DNA of 64,000 nucleotides from Chelativorans sp. (GCF_031180965.1 NZ_JAPSLH010000011.1:1-64000), one strand, 5' to 3'; counted from the first letter of the stretch, positions 27,517 to 36,902 are shown. Translations and numbers: made by a program. The notes: generated by a model not told the origin, from the sequence alone.

Positions 27517-28380
27517 CTAAGAGAGGACTTTCCTATCCGCAAAGAGCCTTTGCAGATTGCCGCCGAAGAGGAGGCCGCGTTCGGCCTCCGAGAGGAACCT
27601 GTAGTGCTGCTGTACAACTTCGAGGGCCTGCGGATACGACATAGCGCGGGTGACGACCGGAAAATCCGAGCCCCAGATCAACCTTTCCGGCCCGAAGGCG
27701 CTGTAAAACTCGCGGGCAAGCCATTCCTGATCTGCATAGGGAAAGGCGCCGGAGGGGTCGGTATGGGCGAAGCCGGAAATCTTGAGGAAGATGTTCGGCA
27801 GCCGCGCTGCGGCAAGCACCGCGAAAAGTCCCGTTTCGGCGTTCTGCGCCCCTATCCTGATGCCTCCCATATGATGGAGTAGAACAGGGAGCGAGGCATA
27901 CCGTTCTGCGACCGAGAGCAGTGCCGTGAGATGACGCGACATGGCAGCAATGCTTGCGATGAGGCCAAGCTCGGCAGCCGTGGCGAAGAGCTCCGTTCCC
28001 ACGGCATCCGCCAGCCATTCGGCATCCTCATCCTCATCGAGATAATGAGTGAAGCCGGCAACTCGGAAGCGTTCCACCGCTACGCGCAGCCTCGCTCCTG
28101 CGCCGGGCATGCGATGCTCGGGTGTCCAGCGCGAATCGATGTCCGCAAAAGGAATGAGGCGGCCGGGATATTTTTCCGCCTCCGCCGCCACATAGGCATT
28201 GTTGTCGTCATTGCCGTTGAGCCGAGCGCAGATCACGACCGCACGCGCGATCCCGGCCTGGTCCATTTCCTTCACGAGCTGTTCGGCCCTGCCTTGGCTC
28301 TCGGGACTGGAGGCGCCCGGCCACGGCCAGCGATGCCACGCGTGGACATGACCGTCTACCATGATGATGGCGCCTGTCAT
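27517..28380 (-). CDS. Amidohydrolase family protein, probable sugar lactonase
   Basis: A 287-residue TIM-barrel metal hydrolase (PF04909, Amidohydro_2). Metal-site motifs are MVDGHVHAWHRW (HxH after strand 1), VLLHHMGGIR and the terminal LIWGSDFPVV aspartate. The start ATG overlaps the stop of the aldo/keto reductase gene by four bases; MVDGHVH six codons in is an alternative start. Proteins of this group include L-fucono- and galactonolactonases and dicarboxylate lactonases. Because the upstream gene encodes an aldose-dehydrogenase-like AKR and the operon also has a sugar-acid dehydratase and aldolase, hydrolysis of an aldonolactone is the likely role. Confidence 0.85.
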   Translation of the reverse strand: MTGAIIMVDGHVHAWHRWPWPGASSPESQGRAEQLVKEMDQAGIARAVVICARLNGNDDNNAYVAAEAEKYPGRLIPFADIDSRWTPEHRMPGAGARLRVAVERFRVAGFTHYLDEDEDAEWLADAVGTELFATAAELGLIASIAAMSRHLTALLSVAERYASLPVLLHHMGGIRIGAQNAETGLFAVLAAARLPNIFLKISGFAHTDPSGAFPYADQEWLAREFYSAFGPERLIWGSDFPVVTRAMSYPQALEVVQQHYRFLSEAERGLLFGGNLQRLFADRKVLS

Positions 28381-29429
28381 TCGGATTTGCCGGCGGGCGT
28401 CGGAGCGTCCGGATGGAGCAGCCCGCGTGACTTGAGGTCGAGCCAGAAGTCAAGCGGAACGGGATGGTGCATCAGCACCCGGTTGCGCTCAACCTCCACC
28501 GCCGACACCGCACCTGCCACCACGGACGCCACTGCGGGATGGCCCAGCGGGAACTGTAGCGCTGCAGCAGCAAGAGGCACATCATACTCTCCGCATACAG
28601 CCTCTATGCTACGCACGCGGCCAAGAACTTCCGGCGGTGCTGGCCGGTAGTTATACTGCGCGTTTTCAACCGAGCCGGTCGCCAGAATGCCGGAATTGAA
28701 GGGCGCAGCAACCAGAAGGCTGATCTTTCTTTGCGCGCAGAGCGGCAAAAGCTTCTCGATCGCGTCCTGCTCAAGCAAAGTGTAGCGCCCGGCAAGCATG
28801 ATGCAGTCGAGTTCACCGTGTTCCGCGAAGTCGAGGCAGGTCTGTACCTCGTTGACGCCGATTCCTATGGCGGCGACCACGCCTTCAGAGCGTAGCCTGC
28901 ATAGCGCCGGGTAGGCGCCATCAAGAGCCTCCCGCAAGCGGGCCGGGAAAGCGTCGCCATGTGTCCAGCGGTCGATGTCGTGAATGAGCGCGATGTCGAT
29001 CCGCGCCAGGCCGAGCCGTTGCAGGCTGTCTTCTATGGAGCGCATGGTGCCGGCATAGGAGTAGTCGAAGACCGGCTCGAACTCGAGCCCACCCTTGAAC
29101 GGCCTCGGTCCCTGGTCCGCAGCCCTGCGCGGCCGCAGCAGCCGCCCGACCTTGGTGGAAAACACACATTCTGATCGCGGGCCCTGCCGCAGAAAGCGGC
29201 CGACCCGATGTTCGGCCAATCCATAGCCGTAAAATGGGGCTGTATCGAAATAACGGATTCCCGATTGGAAAGCGGCCTCGAGCGTCTCTTCCGCCGCGGC
29301 TTCGGGCACGAGCATCTTGTGCTCGCCCAGCGGCGCCGTGCCGAAGCCGAACGCCGTCACTTCGAGATCCGAGGAGCCGAGCCGCCGCCTTCGCTGGCTT
29401 CCGCTCGGCTCCGTCTGAGGCTCATCCAT
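28377..29429 (-). CDS. Aldo/keto reductase, D-threo-aldose 1-dehydrogenase-like
   Basis: A 350-residue AKR. Start region SDLEVTAFGFGTAPLGEHKM; the catalytic Asp and Tyr are in RYFDTAPFYGYGLAEHRVGR; the catalytic Lys is in FSTKVGRLLRP; the His is in IDIALIHDIDRW. The barrel continues with GIGVNEVQTCLDFAEHGELD and FNSGILATGSVENAQYNYRP. This subgroup contains D-threo-aldose (L-fucose) 1-dehydrogenases and pyridoxal 4-dehydrogenases, which oxidise a ring hemiacetal to a lactone. It is followed by an overlapping lactonase-like gene and preceded by two binding-protein genes on the same strand, which fits the first oxidation step of a non-phosphorylative sugar pathway. Confidence 0.88.
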   Translation of the reverse strand: MDEPQTEPSGSQRRRRLGSSDLEVTAFGFGTAPLGEHKMLVPEAAAEETLEAAFQSGIRYFDTAPFYGYGLAEHRVGRFLRQGPRSECVFSTKVGRLLRPRRAADQGPRPFKGGLEFEPVFDYSYAGTMRSIEDSLQRLGLARIDIALIHDIDRWTHGDAFPARLREALDGAYPALCRLRSEGVVAAIGIGVNEVQTCLDFAEHGELDCIMLAGRYTLLEQDAIEKLLPLCAQRKISLLVAAPFNSGILATGSVENAQYNYRPAPPEVLGRVRSIEAVCGEYDVPLAAAALQFPLGHPAVASVVAGAVSAVEVERNRVLMHHPVPLDFWLDLKSRGLLHPDAPTPAGKSE

Positions 29430-29480
29430 GTGCTCTATCAGACCTAATAATGTGCGCGAAGTCCATTTCCAGGACGGATC

Positions 29481-30761
29481 CTAGCCGGCGGACAGCACCC
29501 GATCCGCTTCCGCAAACAGTGCGCGCGCACCTTCCTGGGGTGAGGACTGCCCGAAACCGACCTCCTCGCTGATCCGCTTCAGGGTGGCGTTCATCTCCGT
29601 CGCCCCTTCCGGTGGCGCCGGCGGCATCGGGCCGCCGACAGGACCAACGAGCTCAAGATACTCGGCCATCTTGCGGCTGTCCTCATCGAGCTTCGGAATG
29701 AGCAGCTCACGGATTTTCGCGGAAGCGGGCATGCCGCGCTCGACTCCTAGAACGAGAGCCGCTTCGGGATCCCGGACGAAGAAATTGACGAAGTCGACCG
29801 CCAGGTCAGGATCAGCCGTCGTTCTTGCGATGCTGAAGAACTGAGCCGGCTGGAGGTAGATCCCATGCGACCGATCGCCGTTTTCCATCGGTGGCGGCAC
29901 CAGGGCGAGAGGGTCCTTGTTGACAGCCTGGTAGCCGACGAGCTGGTTCGCGTATCCGTAGGACATGGCCGCATGGCCGAGCGTGAGCATCGCCGTCTCG
30001 ATGTTCAGCTGGTCGAGCGCCTGCAGGTCGGCCGGGGGGCAGGCGCCGCTTTCGCGCAACCTGGCCCAGAGGGCGAACCAGTCGGCTGCATCCTCCTCCG
30101 AATAGCCCAGTTTGCCTTCCGCTGTGTAGAGGTCCTTGCCGCGCTGCCTTACCCAATTCTGCAGTGCGCCAACCACACCGCTGCCATCCTGGATGCCGTA
30201 GTGGTTCGGCCGCCCGGCCGCCCTTGTCACCTCGGCCGCCATGCGCTCGAACTCATCCCAGGTCGTATCGAGATTCGGCAATTCGACGCCCGCATCCTCC
30301 CATGACTTGGCATTGACGATCATGCCGAATGCGGCGTAGCCGAGGCTGACGCCATAGAACTTGCCATCGACCGTACCGGCATCGATCTGCGATTTGTCGA
30401 AGTCGCTGATGTCCAAGCCGTTGCCGACATACTCGTCAAGGGGCAGCAGGATGTCGCGTCGGGCATATTCCGAGATCGTGCTGTGGTTCTGCTGGACGAT
30501 GTCGGGAGCATTTCCACCGCTCACCTGCGTTGCCAGACGCGGCCAGTAATCGGCCCACCCCGCACCCTCGCCCTCGAAGACGACGCCTGTCTTCTTGCGA
30601 TAGAGTTCGCCGACGGCGAGCGTCCGTTCCGTCCGGTCGTTGGAGCCCCACCAGGCTCCGCGCAGACGCCGTTCCTGGCCGACAGCGGATGCGTGCGAAA
30701 ACGTAGGAAAAGCAATCGATGCAGCGCCCAGCTGCAGCAGGTTTCTGCGCGTCAGATGCAT
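29481..30761 (-). CDS. ABC transporter sugar-binding protein (family 1), module B second copy
   Basis: A 426-residue periplasmic binding protein with a twin-arginine-like signal (MHLTRRNLLQLGAASIAFPT). The mature part starts with ERRLRGAWWGSNDRTERTLA and shows the family pattern EGEGAGWADYWPRLATQVSG and NAPDIVQQNHSTISEYARRD. It is clearly paralogous to the protein encoded just upstream (30828-32111), sharing RGAWWGS, EGEGAGWADYWPRLATQV and the C-terminal MNATLKRISEEV/INATLKRVSEEV region. Two adjacent binding proteins with no permease between them suggest a duplicated receptor serving one importer with different ligand range. The permeases may be those at 36.0-37.9 kb. It binds a carbohydrate or sugar acid; ligand unknown. 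Confidence 0.9.
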   Translation of the reverse strand: MHLTRRNLLQLGAASIAFPTFSHASAVGQERRLRGAWWGSNDRTERTLAVGELYRKKTGVVFEGEGAGWADYWPRLATQVSGGNAPDIVQQNHSTISEYARRDILLPLDEYVGNGLDISDFDKSQIDAGTVDGKFYGVSLGYAAFGMIVNAKSWEDAGVELPNLDTTWDEFERMAAEVTRAAGRPNHYGIQDGSGVVGALQNWVRQRGKDLYTAEGKLGYSEEDAADWFALWARLRESGACPPADLQALDQLNIETAMLTLGHAAMSYGYANQLVGYQAVNKDPLALVPPPMENGDRSHGIYLQPAQFFSIARTTADPDLAVDFVNFFVRDPEAALVLGVERGMPASAKIRELLIPKLDEDSRKMAEYLELVGPVGGPMPPAPPEGATEMNATLKRISEEVGFGQSSPQEGARALFAEADRVLSAG

Positions 30762-30827
30762 TTCATCGTCTCCTCCTCATCAAGGCCGCGGCTCCGTCAT
30801 TGCGGGCCGAGGCGGGCCCTCCAAAAA

Positions 30828-32111
30828 TCAGGTTCTGCCGAGAATGTCGGTCGCCTGCGCGACCAACGCCTCGCCGGCTTCTGCCGGTGTCAGCTGCCCG
30901 AACGCCACTTCCTCGCTGACGCGCTTGAGCGTGGCGTTGATTTCCGCCGCTCCGGCGGGCGCAGCTGGGGGCAACGGACCGGCGATGGGGCTTACGAGCG
31001 ACACGTATTCCGCCGCCCGGCGCTCCACCTCTCCGAGCTTGGCGGTCAGTGCTTCCCTCACCGCAGCGGAAGCGGGAATGCCCCGTTCAAGCCCGAGGAT
31101 CGATGCCGCCTCGTTGTCGCGCACGAAGAAATTGATAAAGGCCACGGCCTCGTCCGGGTAATCGGAGCCTGCCGCGACGCTGAAGAACTGCGAGGGTTTG
31201 ACGTAGATGCCGTTGGTCGGGTTGTCGCCCAGTTTCGGCATCGGCGCCGGCAGGATCGGATCCTGGTTGAGCGCCTGGAAGCCGACGAGTTGGTTCGCGG
31301 AGCCGAAAGAAGATGCCGAATGCCCGAGCGTCAGCATGGACGTCTCGATGCTCACCTGGTCGAGTGCCTGCAGGTCGGGTGTCACGCAGGCGCCGCGCTT
31401 CCGAAACTCTGCCCACATGGCGAACCACTCGCCGGCGTCTTTAGCGTCGTAGCCCAAGGTGCCGTCCGCATTGTAAAGATGTTTGCCCCGCTGGATGAGC
31501 CAGCTTTCGATGACAGCCTCGATGCCGCTCGAATCCTGGAGGCCGAAATAGTTCGGGCGGCCGAGCGCCTTGGTGACCTGTTCGCCCATCCGGCCGATAT
31601 CTTCCCAGGTGCTTTCCGCCGTGGGCAGTTCTACGCCAGCCTCCTCCCAGGCCTTGGCATTGACCATCATGCCATTGGCCGTGGTGCCGAGACTGACCGC
31701 ATAGAAGCGGCCGTCCACCATGCCGCCGTCGATCTGGCTGCGATCGAAATCGGAGAGGTCCAGCGCCTTGCCCAGGTAATCGTCGAGCGCTAGCAACACG
31801 CCGCGGCGGGCATATTCGCCAAGTGTGCTCAATTCCATCTGCATGATATCCGGCGGATTGCCGCCGCCGACCTGAGTGGCGAGCCGCGGCCAGTAGTCGG
31901 CCCAGCCTGCCCCCTCGCCCTCGAACACAATACCGGTCTTCTGCTTGTAGAGCTCACCTACTGAGAGCGTGCGCTTGCTGCGCTCCTGCGAACCCCACCA
32001 GGCGCCGCGGAGCCTGACTGCCTGTCCATGGGCGCTCCAGGGCAAGAGCATAGCACCTGCTATGGCTGCGCCGCCCTGGAGCAAGGTCCGCCGCGAAATG
32101 GTTTGTTGCAT
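30828..32111 (-). CDS. ABC transporter sugar-binding protein (family 1), module B first copy
   Basis: A 427-residue binding protein. ATG at 32111 with GGGAGGC upstream gives a clean TAT-like signal MQQTISRRTLLQGGAAIAGA. The open frame continues far upstream, but that part is antisense to the dehydratase gene and not real. The mature protein starts VRLRGAWWGSQERSKRTLSV, with DPILPAPMPKLGDNPTNGIY in the hinge/ligand region. It is a tandem paralogue of the following gene. It lies 49 bp after the enolase-superfamily gene in the same direction, so it belongs to module B (aldolase, dehydratase, binding proteins, AKR, lactonase). Confidence 0.9.
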   Translation of the reverse strand: MQQTISRRTLLQGGAAIAGAMLLPWSAHGQAVRLRGAWWGSQERSKRTLSVGELYKQKTGIVFEGEGAGWADYWPRLATQVGGGNPPDIMQMELSTLGEYARRGVLLALDDYLGKALDLSDFDRSQIDGGMVDGRFYAVSLGTTANGMMVNAKAWEEAGVELPTAESTWEDIGRMGEQVTKALGRPNYFGLQDSSGIEAVIESWLIQRGKHLYNADGTLGYDAKDAGEWFAMWAEFRKRGACVTPDLQALDQVSIETSMLTLGHSASSFGSANQLVGFQALNQDPILPAPMPKLGDNPTNGIYVKPSQFFSVAAGSDYPDEAVAFINFFVRDNEAASILGLERGIPASAAVREALTAKLGEVERRAAEYVSLVSPIAGPLPPAAPAGAAEINATLKRVSEEVAFGQLTPAEAGEALVAQATDILGRT

Positions 32112-32160
32112 CGGTGCCTCCCAGCTACCGCGCCTCAGGCGCTTTAAACTTGCGTCGCCG

Positions 32161-33354
32161 TCATCCACGACCGGAAGACGTAGCCCTCTCCCTGCCGAAG
32201 CTCTTTCGGTCAACGGCGTGCGATCTGATGAATGCCCAGTTGTAGGCGACTCCCAAACCTGGGCCGGTCGGCACGGGAAACGTGCCGTCGCCCGCAACGC
32301 TCTCCAGCGCGTCGGCGTAGTCGCAGGCGTAATAGGGCGAGGTCCATCCATCGCCCGGCCCGACAAGGGAGAGCTCGTAGAAATTGGAATTGCGGGTGGC
32401 TGCCATGCAGTGGCGCTGGGCCGGACCGCAGCCGTGATACTCCACGTCCAGCCCCAAGGCTTCCGCAAAGCGCGCGATCTTGATAGCCCCTGTAATCCCC
32501 ATATCGTAATCGGGGTCGGCGCGGACGACGTCCGTGCCGCCGGCCAGGACAAAGTCCGCCTTCGGCTCCACCCCCCGGACGTGCTCTGTGATGAGGAGCG
32601 GCGTCTTGATGGACTCGCGAAGCTTGCGGTGCGCGAAGGCGGAGACACTGCTGTCGCGGAACGGGTCCTCGTACCAGTAGTAGCCGGCCTCGTCGCAAGC
32701 GCGTCCAACATAAAGGGCATCGGCGAAGGTGCGCAACTCGCAGGCAGGGTCGAGCATCAGCGTCATGCGGTCGCCGACCCTGCGGGCCACATGGAGGACG
32801 TTCTCGGCCTCCTCCCGGGCATTGCCCTCGTTCCAGCCATGGATCTTGAAAGCCCGATAGCCCAGATCGAAGCAGTGCTCCGCGAAATCGGCGTAGGCCT
32901 CCTTGCTGTCGAGGCGGCCTTCCCTGTCGCCATGAAAGGTGGAGGCATAGGCAGGCAGCCGGTTGCGATAGCCGCCGAGCAGCTTCGTGACGGAGCAGTC
33001 GTACTTCTTGCCCGCGAGATCCCAGAGAGCGACGTCGAGAGCGCCGTGACCCATATGGTCGAACTGACGGATTTCGCGCTTCAAATCATCATAAATCTGT
33101 TCACGCGCTTCCGCATCGCGCCCGATGAGGAAGGGGGCCAGATAGGCCGCCTGTTGGAAGGCGATCACGTTAGCGCCGCTGACATATTCGCCGACAAGCC
33201 CGTCGCTTGTCGCGATAGAGACTGCGAAGCGGCGCAGCACCCGCTTTTGCGGCGATACAGGATAGCGGGATGAACGATTTGCGACCGCCGCCAGATCAGC
33301 TTCGAAGGCAAAAAGCGTAAGCTCCACGCTCTCGATGATGCTCGTCTTCATCAT
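32161..33354 (-). CDS. Enolase-superfamily sugar-acid dehydratase (module B)
   Basis: A 397-residue mandelate racemase/muconate lactonising-type enzyme. The start at 33354 overlaps the aldolase stop (ATGA). The N-terminal capping domain is followed by FDHMGHGALDVALWDLAGKK. The barrel carries a K-x-H motif in AFKIHGWNEG, metal ligands in LMLDPACEL, YYWYEDPF and LLITEHVRG, and the C-terminal acid/base region VRADPDYDMGITGAIKIARF with LDVEYHGCGPAQRH. It is paralogous to the 39126-40304 gene. Such enzymes abstract a proton next to a carboxylate and dehydrate aldonates or aldarates to 2-keto-3-deoxy acids. The ending after NWAFIRSH is divergent and arginine-rich. Exact substrate cannot be read. 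Confidence 0.9.
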   Translation of the reverse strand: MMKTSIIESVELTLFAFEADLAAVANRSSRYPVSPQKRVLRRFAVSIATSDGLVGEYVSGANVIAFQQAAYLAPFLIGRDAEAREQIYDDLKREIRQFDHMGHGALDVALWDLAGKKYDCSVTKLLGGYRNRLPAYASTFHGDREGRLDSKEAYADFAEHCFDLGYRAFKIHGWNEGNAREEAENVLHVARRVGDRMTLMLDPACELRTFADALYVGRACDEAGYYWYEDPFRDSSVSAFAHRKLRESIKTPLLITEHVRGVEPKADFVLAGGTDVVRADPDYDMGITGAIKIARFAEALGLDVEYHGCGPAQRHCMAATRNSNFYELSLVGPGDGWTSPYYACDYADALESVAGDGTFPVPTGPGLGVAYNWAFIRSHAVDRKSFGRERATSSGRG

Positions 33355-34259
33355 TGCGATCCCGTACGGACGGAGAGAAGCCCGGCGGCCTCCGCATGCC
33401 GGAGCGCTATCTTCCTGCTCCAGGATCGGAGCGGCGGCGCAATGCGCGCATGCGCCGAGCCGATGATGCCCCTCGCGGCGAGCACCTCCTTGACGGCAAG
33501 GACCGACAGCGGGAGCGACTGCGCCTTGAAGACCAGGAAAGGCATCAGCTTCAGGTGCAAGGCACGCGCGCCTTCGCGGTCGCCCATGCGGTAGCGCCGG
33601 GTGATCTCGCGGAAGACGGCCGGCGCCTCGAAGGCAGGGATGACGCCCGTCACGCCGGCGTCGAGAAGGTCGAGATAGTGCAGCCCACCCGTTCCGCCGA
33701 AGAAGGTGAGGTGGCGACCGACATCCGTCGCCAGCAGATCCGAGACCGCCTGACCCGTATTGTGCCCCTCCAGTTTCGCGTAGCGTACATTGGGAGCCCT
33801 CTCCACGATGCGGATGATAGTCTCCGGCTGGAGCATGACGCCCAATTCGTTCGGCGCGTCCTGAAGCATGATCATTGCTCCGCGCGCAGCGCTTGCAACG
33901 GCGGTGAAATGCTCGACTTGCTGATCCGCGGTGAGACCTGCAACGGCGGGAGGGGCGACCATCAGGAGGTCTGCGCCGAAGGACGCGGCCTCGGCGGCAA
34001 GCCGGCATGCCGTGGGAGTATCGTCGGCGCTCACACCCACCAGGGTTGGACACCGTCCGCCCACCGCGCGGACTGCGGCTTCTACGACCTGTGACCGCTC
34101 CTCCGGTGAGAGGCAGCGGACTTCTGCTGCCAATCCCATGATCGCGAGGCCATCAACGCCTTGCGCAAGGGCATCGTCGACCAGCCGGGAGATGGCTGGG
34201 AAATCGACATCGCCGCCGCTGAATACCGTCGGCAGCATGGGGAAAACACCATCAAACAA
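33351..34259 (-). CDS. DHDPS-family aldolase/dehydratase (module B)
   Basis: A 302-residue member of the dihydrodipicolinate synthase/N-acetylneuraminate lyase superfamily. The Schiff-base lysine is K162 in NVRYAKLEG. The GTTGE motif of DapA is replaced by GLAAEV (residues 42-47), and the catalytic Tyr position (YNxP) reads QDAP at 133-136, so this is not a lysine-biosynthesis enzyme. The TTG start at 34259 is supported by GGAG six bases upstream. The gene overlaps the dehydratase gene by four bases, which points to retro-aldol cleavage (or dehydration) of the 2-keto-3-deoxy acid made by that enzyme. Paralogue at 40.3 kb. Confidence 0.9.
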   Translation of the reverse strand: MFDGVFPMLPTVFSGGDVDFPAISRLVDDALAQGVDGLAIMGLAAEVRCLSPEERSQVVEAAVRAVGGRCPTLVGVSADDTPTACRLAAEAASFGADLLMVAPPAVAGLTADQQVEHFTAVASAARGAMIMLQDAPNELGVMLQPETIIRIVERAPNVRYAKLEGHNTGQAVSDLLATDVGRHLTFFGGTGGLHYLDLLDAGVTGVIPAFEAPAVFREITRRYRMGDREGARALHLKLMPFLVFKAQSLPLSVLAVKEVLAARGIIGSAHARIAPPLRSWSRKIALRHAEAAGLLSVRTGSQ

Positions 34260-34322
34260 AGTTCACTCCGAGTCCGCACGTTCCAAGGCGGGCGATACTG
34301 AACACTTTAGAACTATGTAATT

Positions 34323-34408
34323 TTGCACGCAATGCTACTATCGGAAATATCTCGCTGGGGCTCTCCTGCCTCCGTCTAGTGATCCAATTGAGTATATTTG
34401 CACGCAAA
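34323..34408. promoter_or_regulatory. Repeated TTGCACGCAA boxes in the module B promoter region
   Basis: TTTTGCACGCAA occurs at 34321-34332 and TTTGCACGCAAA at 34397-34408; the core TTGC-AC-GCAA is a dyad. Both lie in the 464-bp gap upstream of the module B aldolase gene. A relative, TTTTGGGCGCAA, lies at about 41262-41273 upstream of the module A aldolase gene. These are candidate binding sites for the two paralogous GntR-type regulators. The rest of this gap (34409-34723) shows nothing recognisable. Confidence 0.4.
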
Positions 34409-34723
34409 GCGGGGAATGCGCCGCCGACTATCCCTCAAGAAGAGCTGATCCGGTGGAAAGTTTTTGTTCGCAGGAATTCTGAGCTCCCCCACCACACCAG
34501 CGACAGTTGGGTATCTGGTCATCGCCGCTGCCGTGTTCGGCAGCACCAGCCTGTCGGGAAAAGGAACGGTCATCGGCTCGATGTGGGCGCGCGCATGATC
34601 GGGCTGATCAACAATGGCCCGACTCTGATCGGGCTCGAATACTCTCGGCAGCTCATAGCGCGCGGGCGGGGGCATGGCTCGACCGCTTCCCGCCATGCCA
34701 TTTTCTTGCTCCTTCCTCGCCGC

Positions 34724-35995
34724 TTACTGCACCTCAAAGATGCGCTTGCGGGCGGCTTCGAGGCGCTCGAGGATGGAGTCGCGTCGCGACGGGTCGACCA
34801 TGAACTCCTGAAAACCGTTCATGCCGATCTGCGCCATCTCCGGATTGGTATCGCGGTCGTAGAACTGCGCCGTTCCCTCGGCCTTTGCCAGCATGTCCAG
34901 CCCGGATTGCAGGAGCTCGTCCATGAAGGTGATCTCGACGTCCTTGCGCGGCGGCAAATAGCCCTCGGGCACGATCCACTCTTGGAGATTTTCCGGCCGG
35001 TAGAAATAGGCGAGGAATTCCTTGCCAAGCTCCTTGTTGCCCGCGCCGGAAGGCACGTGCATCGAGTTGGCAGTGAATTCCTCGTATTGCGGCACGTTCG
35101 GATCGAGCGTCGGGAACGGGAAGAAGCCGGTATTGGCGATCACCTCCTGCGGCAGGAACCGGCGCGCGAACTGGCCGAGAAAGATCATGCCGGCCTGGCC
35201 CTGGCTGAAGAAGGTGGCGCCCTGTTCCCAGGAATAGGAGGTGTGGTTGGGCGTGAAGAAGCCCGCGCTGACGAGCTCCGCCCAGCGGTCGAACACCTTT
35301 ATCACGCGCGGGTCGGTATAGGCTTCCTGGCCCGCCATCAGCCGCATGTGGAAATCGAGGCCGTTGGTGCGCAGGTTGATGTAATCGAAGAAATAGCCGG
35401 TCGGCCAGAGATCGCGGCTGCCAATGGCGAAAGGCGTGATGCCGGCCTTCTTCAGTGCCTCGCCGGCCGCCATCAACTCGTCCCAGGTGGCCGGCGGCTG
35501 GCCGATGCCCGCCCGTTCGAACAGGTCCTTGCGGTAGAAGATGCCGATGAAGGCCGCTTCGGTGGGGACGCCGTATTGCCGCCCGTCCACCGTGACGGAA
35601 TCGGCAAGCGCCCCGGTCGGCTCGTAAAAACCGTGCTTTTCCCAGACGTCCGTCACGTCCTCGAACAGGCCGAGCCGCACGAAGTGGCGCATGCGCTCGC
35701 CGCTATACCAGAAGCATACATCAGGCGGCGAGGTGACGAGGAAGTTGCGGATCGTCGTCTTGTAGGATTCGGGGTCCGTGGTGTTGATCGTCACCGAGCA
35801 GCCGAACTCCTTCCCGAACGCGGCGGTCATGCGCTCCAGGAGGGCGCGGCTCTCGGGGTTGTTGACGTTCGAATTGATCACGAGGGTCTGCCCCTGGCCG
35901 ATGGCCATGCGGGGCAGAAGGCCTGCCGCGCCGAGGGCGCCCATTCCTGTTAGCGTCTTTCGGCGGCTGATCGGAATTTTGCGGAAGCTGTTCAT
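34724..35995 (-). CDS. ABC transporter sugar-binding protein, module A second copy
   Basis: A 423-residue binding protein with a long n-region and TAT-like signal (FRKIPISRRKTLTGMGALGA). The mature sequence begins QTLVINSNVNNPESRALLER and includes YKTTIRNFLVTSPPDVCFWY and GVPTEAAFIGIFYRKDLFER. It is paralogous to the 37852-39108 protein: both share SNxNN, ERMRxFVRxGLFED, NHTSYSWEQ, EWIVPEGxLPPRxDVE and AQFYDRDTNP/SQFYDRDTDP. It closes module A and follows the two permease genes, so this operon encodes a binding protein at each end of one permease pair. Probable carbohydrate ligand. Confidence 0.9.
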   Translation of the reverse strand: MNSFRKIPISRRKTLTGMGALGAAGLLPRMAIGQGQTLVINSNVNNPESRALLERMTAAFGKEFGCSVTINTTDPESYKTTIRNFLVTSPPDVCFWYSGERMRHFVRLGLFEDVTDVWEKHGFYEPTGALADSVTVDGRQYGVPTEAAFIGIFYRKDLFERAGIGQPPATWDELMAAGEALKKAGITPFAIGSRDLWPTGYFFDYINLRTNGLDFHMRLMAGQEAYTDPRVIKVFDRWAELVSAGFFTPNHTSYSWEQGATFFSQGQAGMIFLGQFARRFLPQEVIANTGFFPFPTLDPNVPQYEEFTANSMHVPSGAGNKELGKEFLAYFYRPENLQEWIVPEGYLPPRKDVEITFMDELLQSGLDMLAKAEGTAQFYDRDTNPEMAQIGMNGFQEFMVDPSRRDSILERLEAARKRIFEVQ

Positions 35996-36047
35996 GTCTC
36001 TCCTCCTTCAGACGGTGCATGCTCCTCCCGAGCATGGGAATTCGGTC

Positions 36048-36902
36048 TCACCCTTTTACTGCACCCACAGTTAAGCCGGCGACGAAGTGTTTCTGCATGA
36101 GGAAGAACAGGAGCACCGGCGGCAGCGCGACGAAGATCGTGGCCGCCGAGACGAGGTTCCAGGCGGTGATGTACTGGCCTTTGAGGGTTGCAAGGCCGAG
36201 AGTGACGGGCTTCACCTGGTCGCTCTGGACGAGGATGAGCGCCCAGAAATATTCGTTCCAGACGAAAGTGAAGGTGAGCACGCCGAGCGCGGCAAGGGCG
36301 GGGCGCACCAGGGGAGTGACGATCATCGACAGCATCTGCAGGGGCGTTGCCCCGTCCACCCGCGCGGCCTCGAACAACTCGCTCGGCAATTGCGCGATGA
36401 AGGCGCGCATGAACATGGTCGCAAAGCCGGTCTGAAAGGCGGTGTGGAAGATGATCAGCGCCCAAAACGTGTCGTAGAGCCCGAGCGCGGTCATCAGATT
36501 GCGCACGGGGATCATCAGGATCTGCGGCGGGATGAAGTTGCCGGCTATGAAAAGGCCAAGGATCAGGGTCGAGCCGCGGAAGCGGTAGCGCGAGAGCGCG
36601 AAGCCCGCGAGCGTCGAAAGCACCAGCACGAACAGGACGCTCGGCAGCGTGATGATGAAACTGTTGACGAGGAAGCGCAGGATAGGCGTGCCGGTGAAGA
36701 CGGCGCGATAATTTTCGACGAGGTCGAAGGAGGAGGGCCAGCCCCAGTAATTGCCCAACATCAGGTCTTCGTTGGCTCTGATCGCCGTCAGCATGATGGC
36801 GACGAGCGGCAGGAGCCAGCAAAGGAGCACGGCCGCCACGCCGAGGCCATACAGCCGGCGCCTCCAGATGGCGTTGGGATCGATGGGCGCGGGATAGCTC
36901 AA
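36048..36902 (-). CDS. Carbohydrate ABC permease, MalG type (module A)
   Basis: A 284-residue permease with six predicted helices. The cytoplasmic EAA loop reads ELFEAARVDGATPLQMLSMI, followed by VTPLVRPALAALGVLTFTFV and WNEYFWALIL, typical of CUT1 MalG-like subunits, and the C-terminus ends GLTVGAVKG. It overlaps the upstream permease gene by four bases, implying translational coupling. It forms the channel with the MalF-type partner. No ABC ATPase gene is present, so energy must come from a shared MsmK/UgpC-type ATPase encoded elsewhere. Confidence 0.92.
   Translation of the reverse strand: MSYPAPIDPNAIWRRRLYGLGVAAVLLCWLLPLVAIMLTAIRANEDLMLGNYWGWPSSFDLVENYRAVFTGTPILRFLVNSFIITLPSVLFVLVLSTLAGFALSRYRFRGSTLILGLFIAGNFIPPQILMIPVRNLMTALGLYDTFWALIIFHTAFQTGFATMFMRAFIAQLPSELFEAARVDGATPLQMLSMIVTPLVRPALAALGVLTFTFVWNEYFWALILVQSDQVKPVTLGLATLKGQYITAWNLVSAATIFVALPPVLLFFLMQKHFVAGLTVGAVKG

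Noticed and set aside
32112-32720. N-terminal extension of the 30828-32111 binding protein
   Set aside because: The extension is antisense-free but out of frame within the dehydratase gene, lacks homology, and would bury the signal peptide that starts at 32111.
30483-33273. Two long plus-strand frames (436 and 434 residues)
   Set aside because: Both lie antisense to well-supported binding-protein and dehydratase genes.
33355-34053. N-terminal extension of the module B dehydratase
   Set aside because: It is out-of-frame translation of the aldolase gene; homology begins at MMKTS with an ATGA overlap.
34379-35953. 524-residue plus-strand frame
   Set aside because: It is the antisense shadow of the binding-protein gene 34724-35995; rich in R/H/E from GC-rich codon wobble and without a family match.
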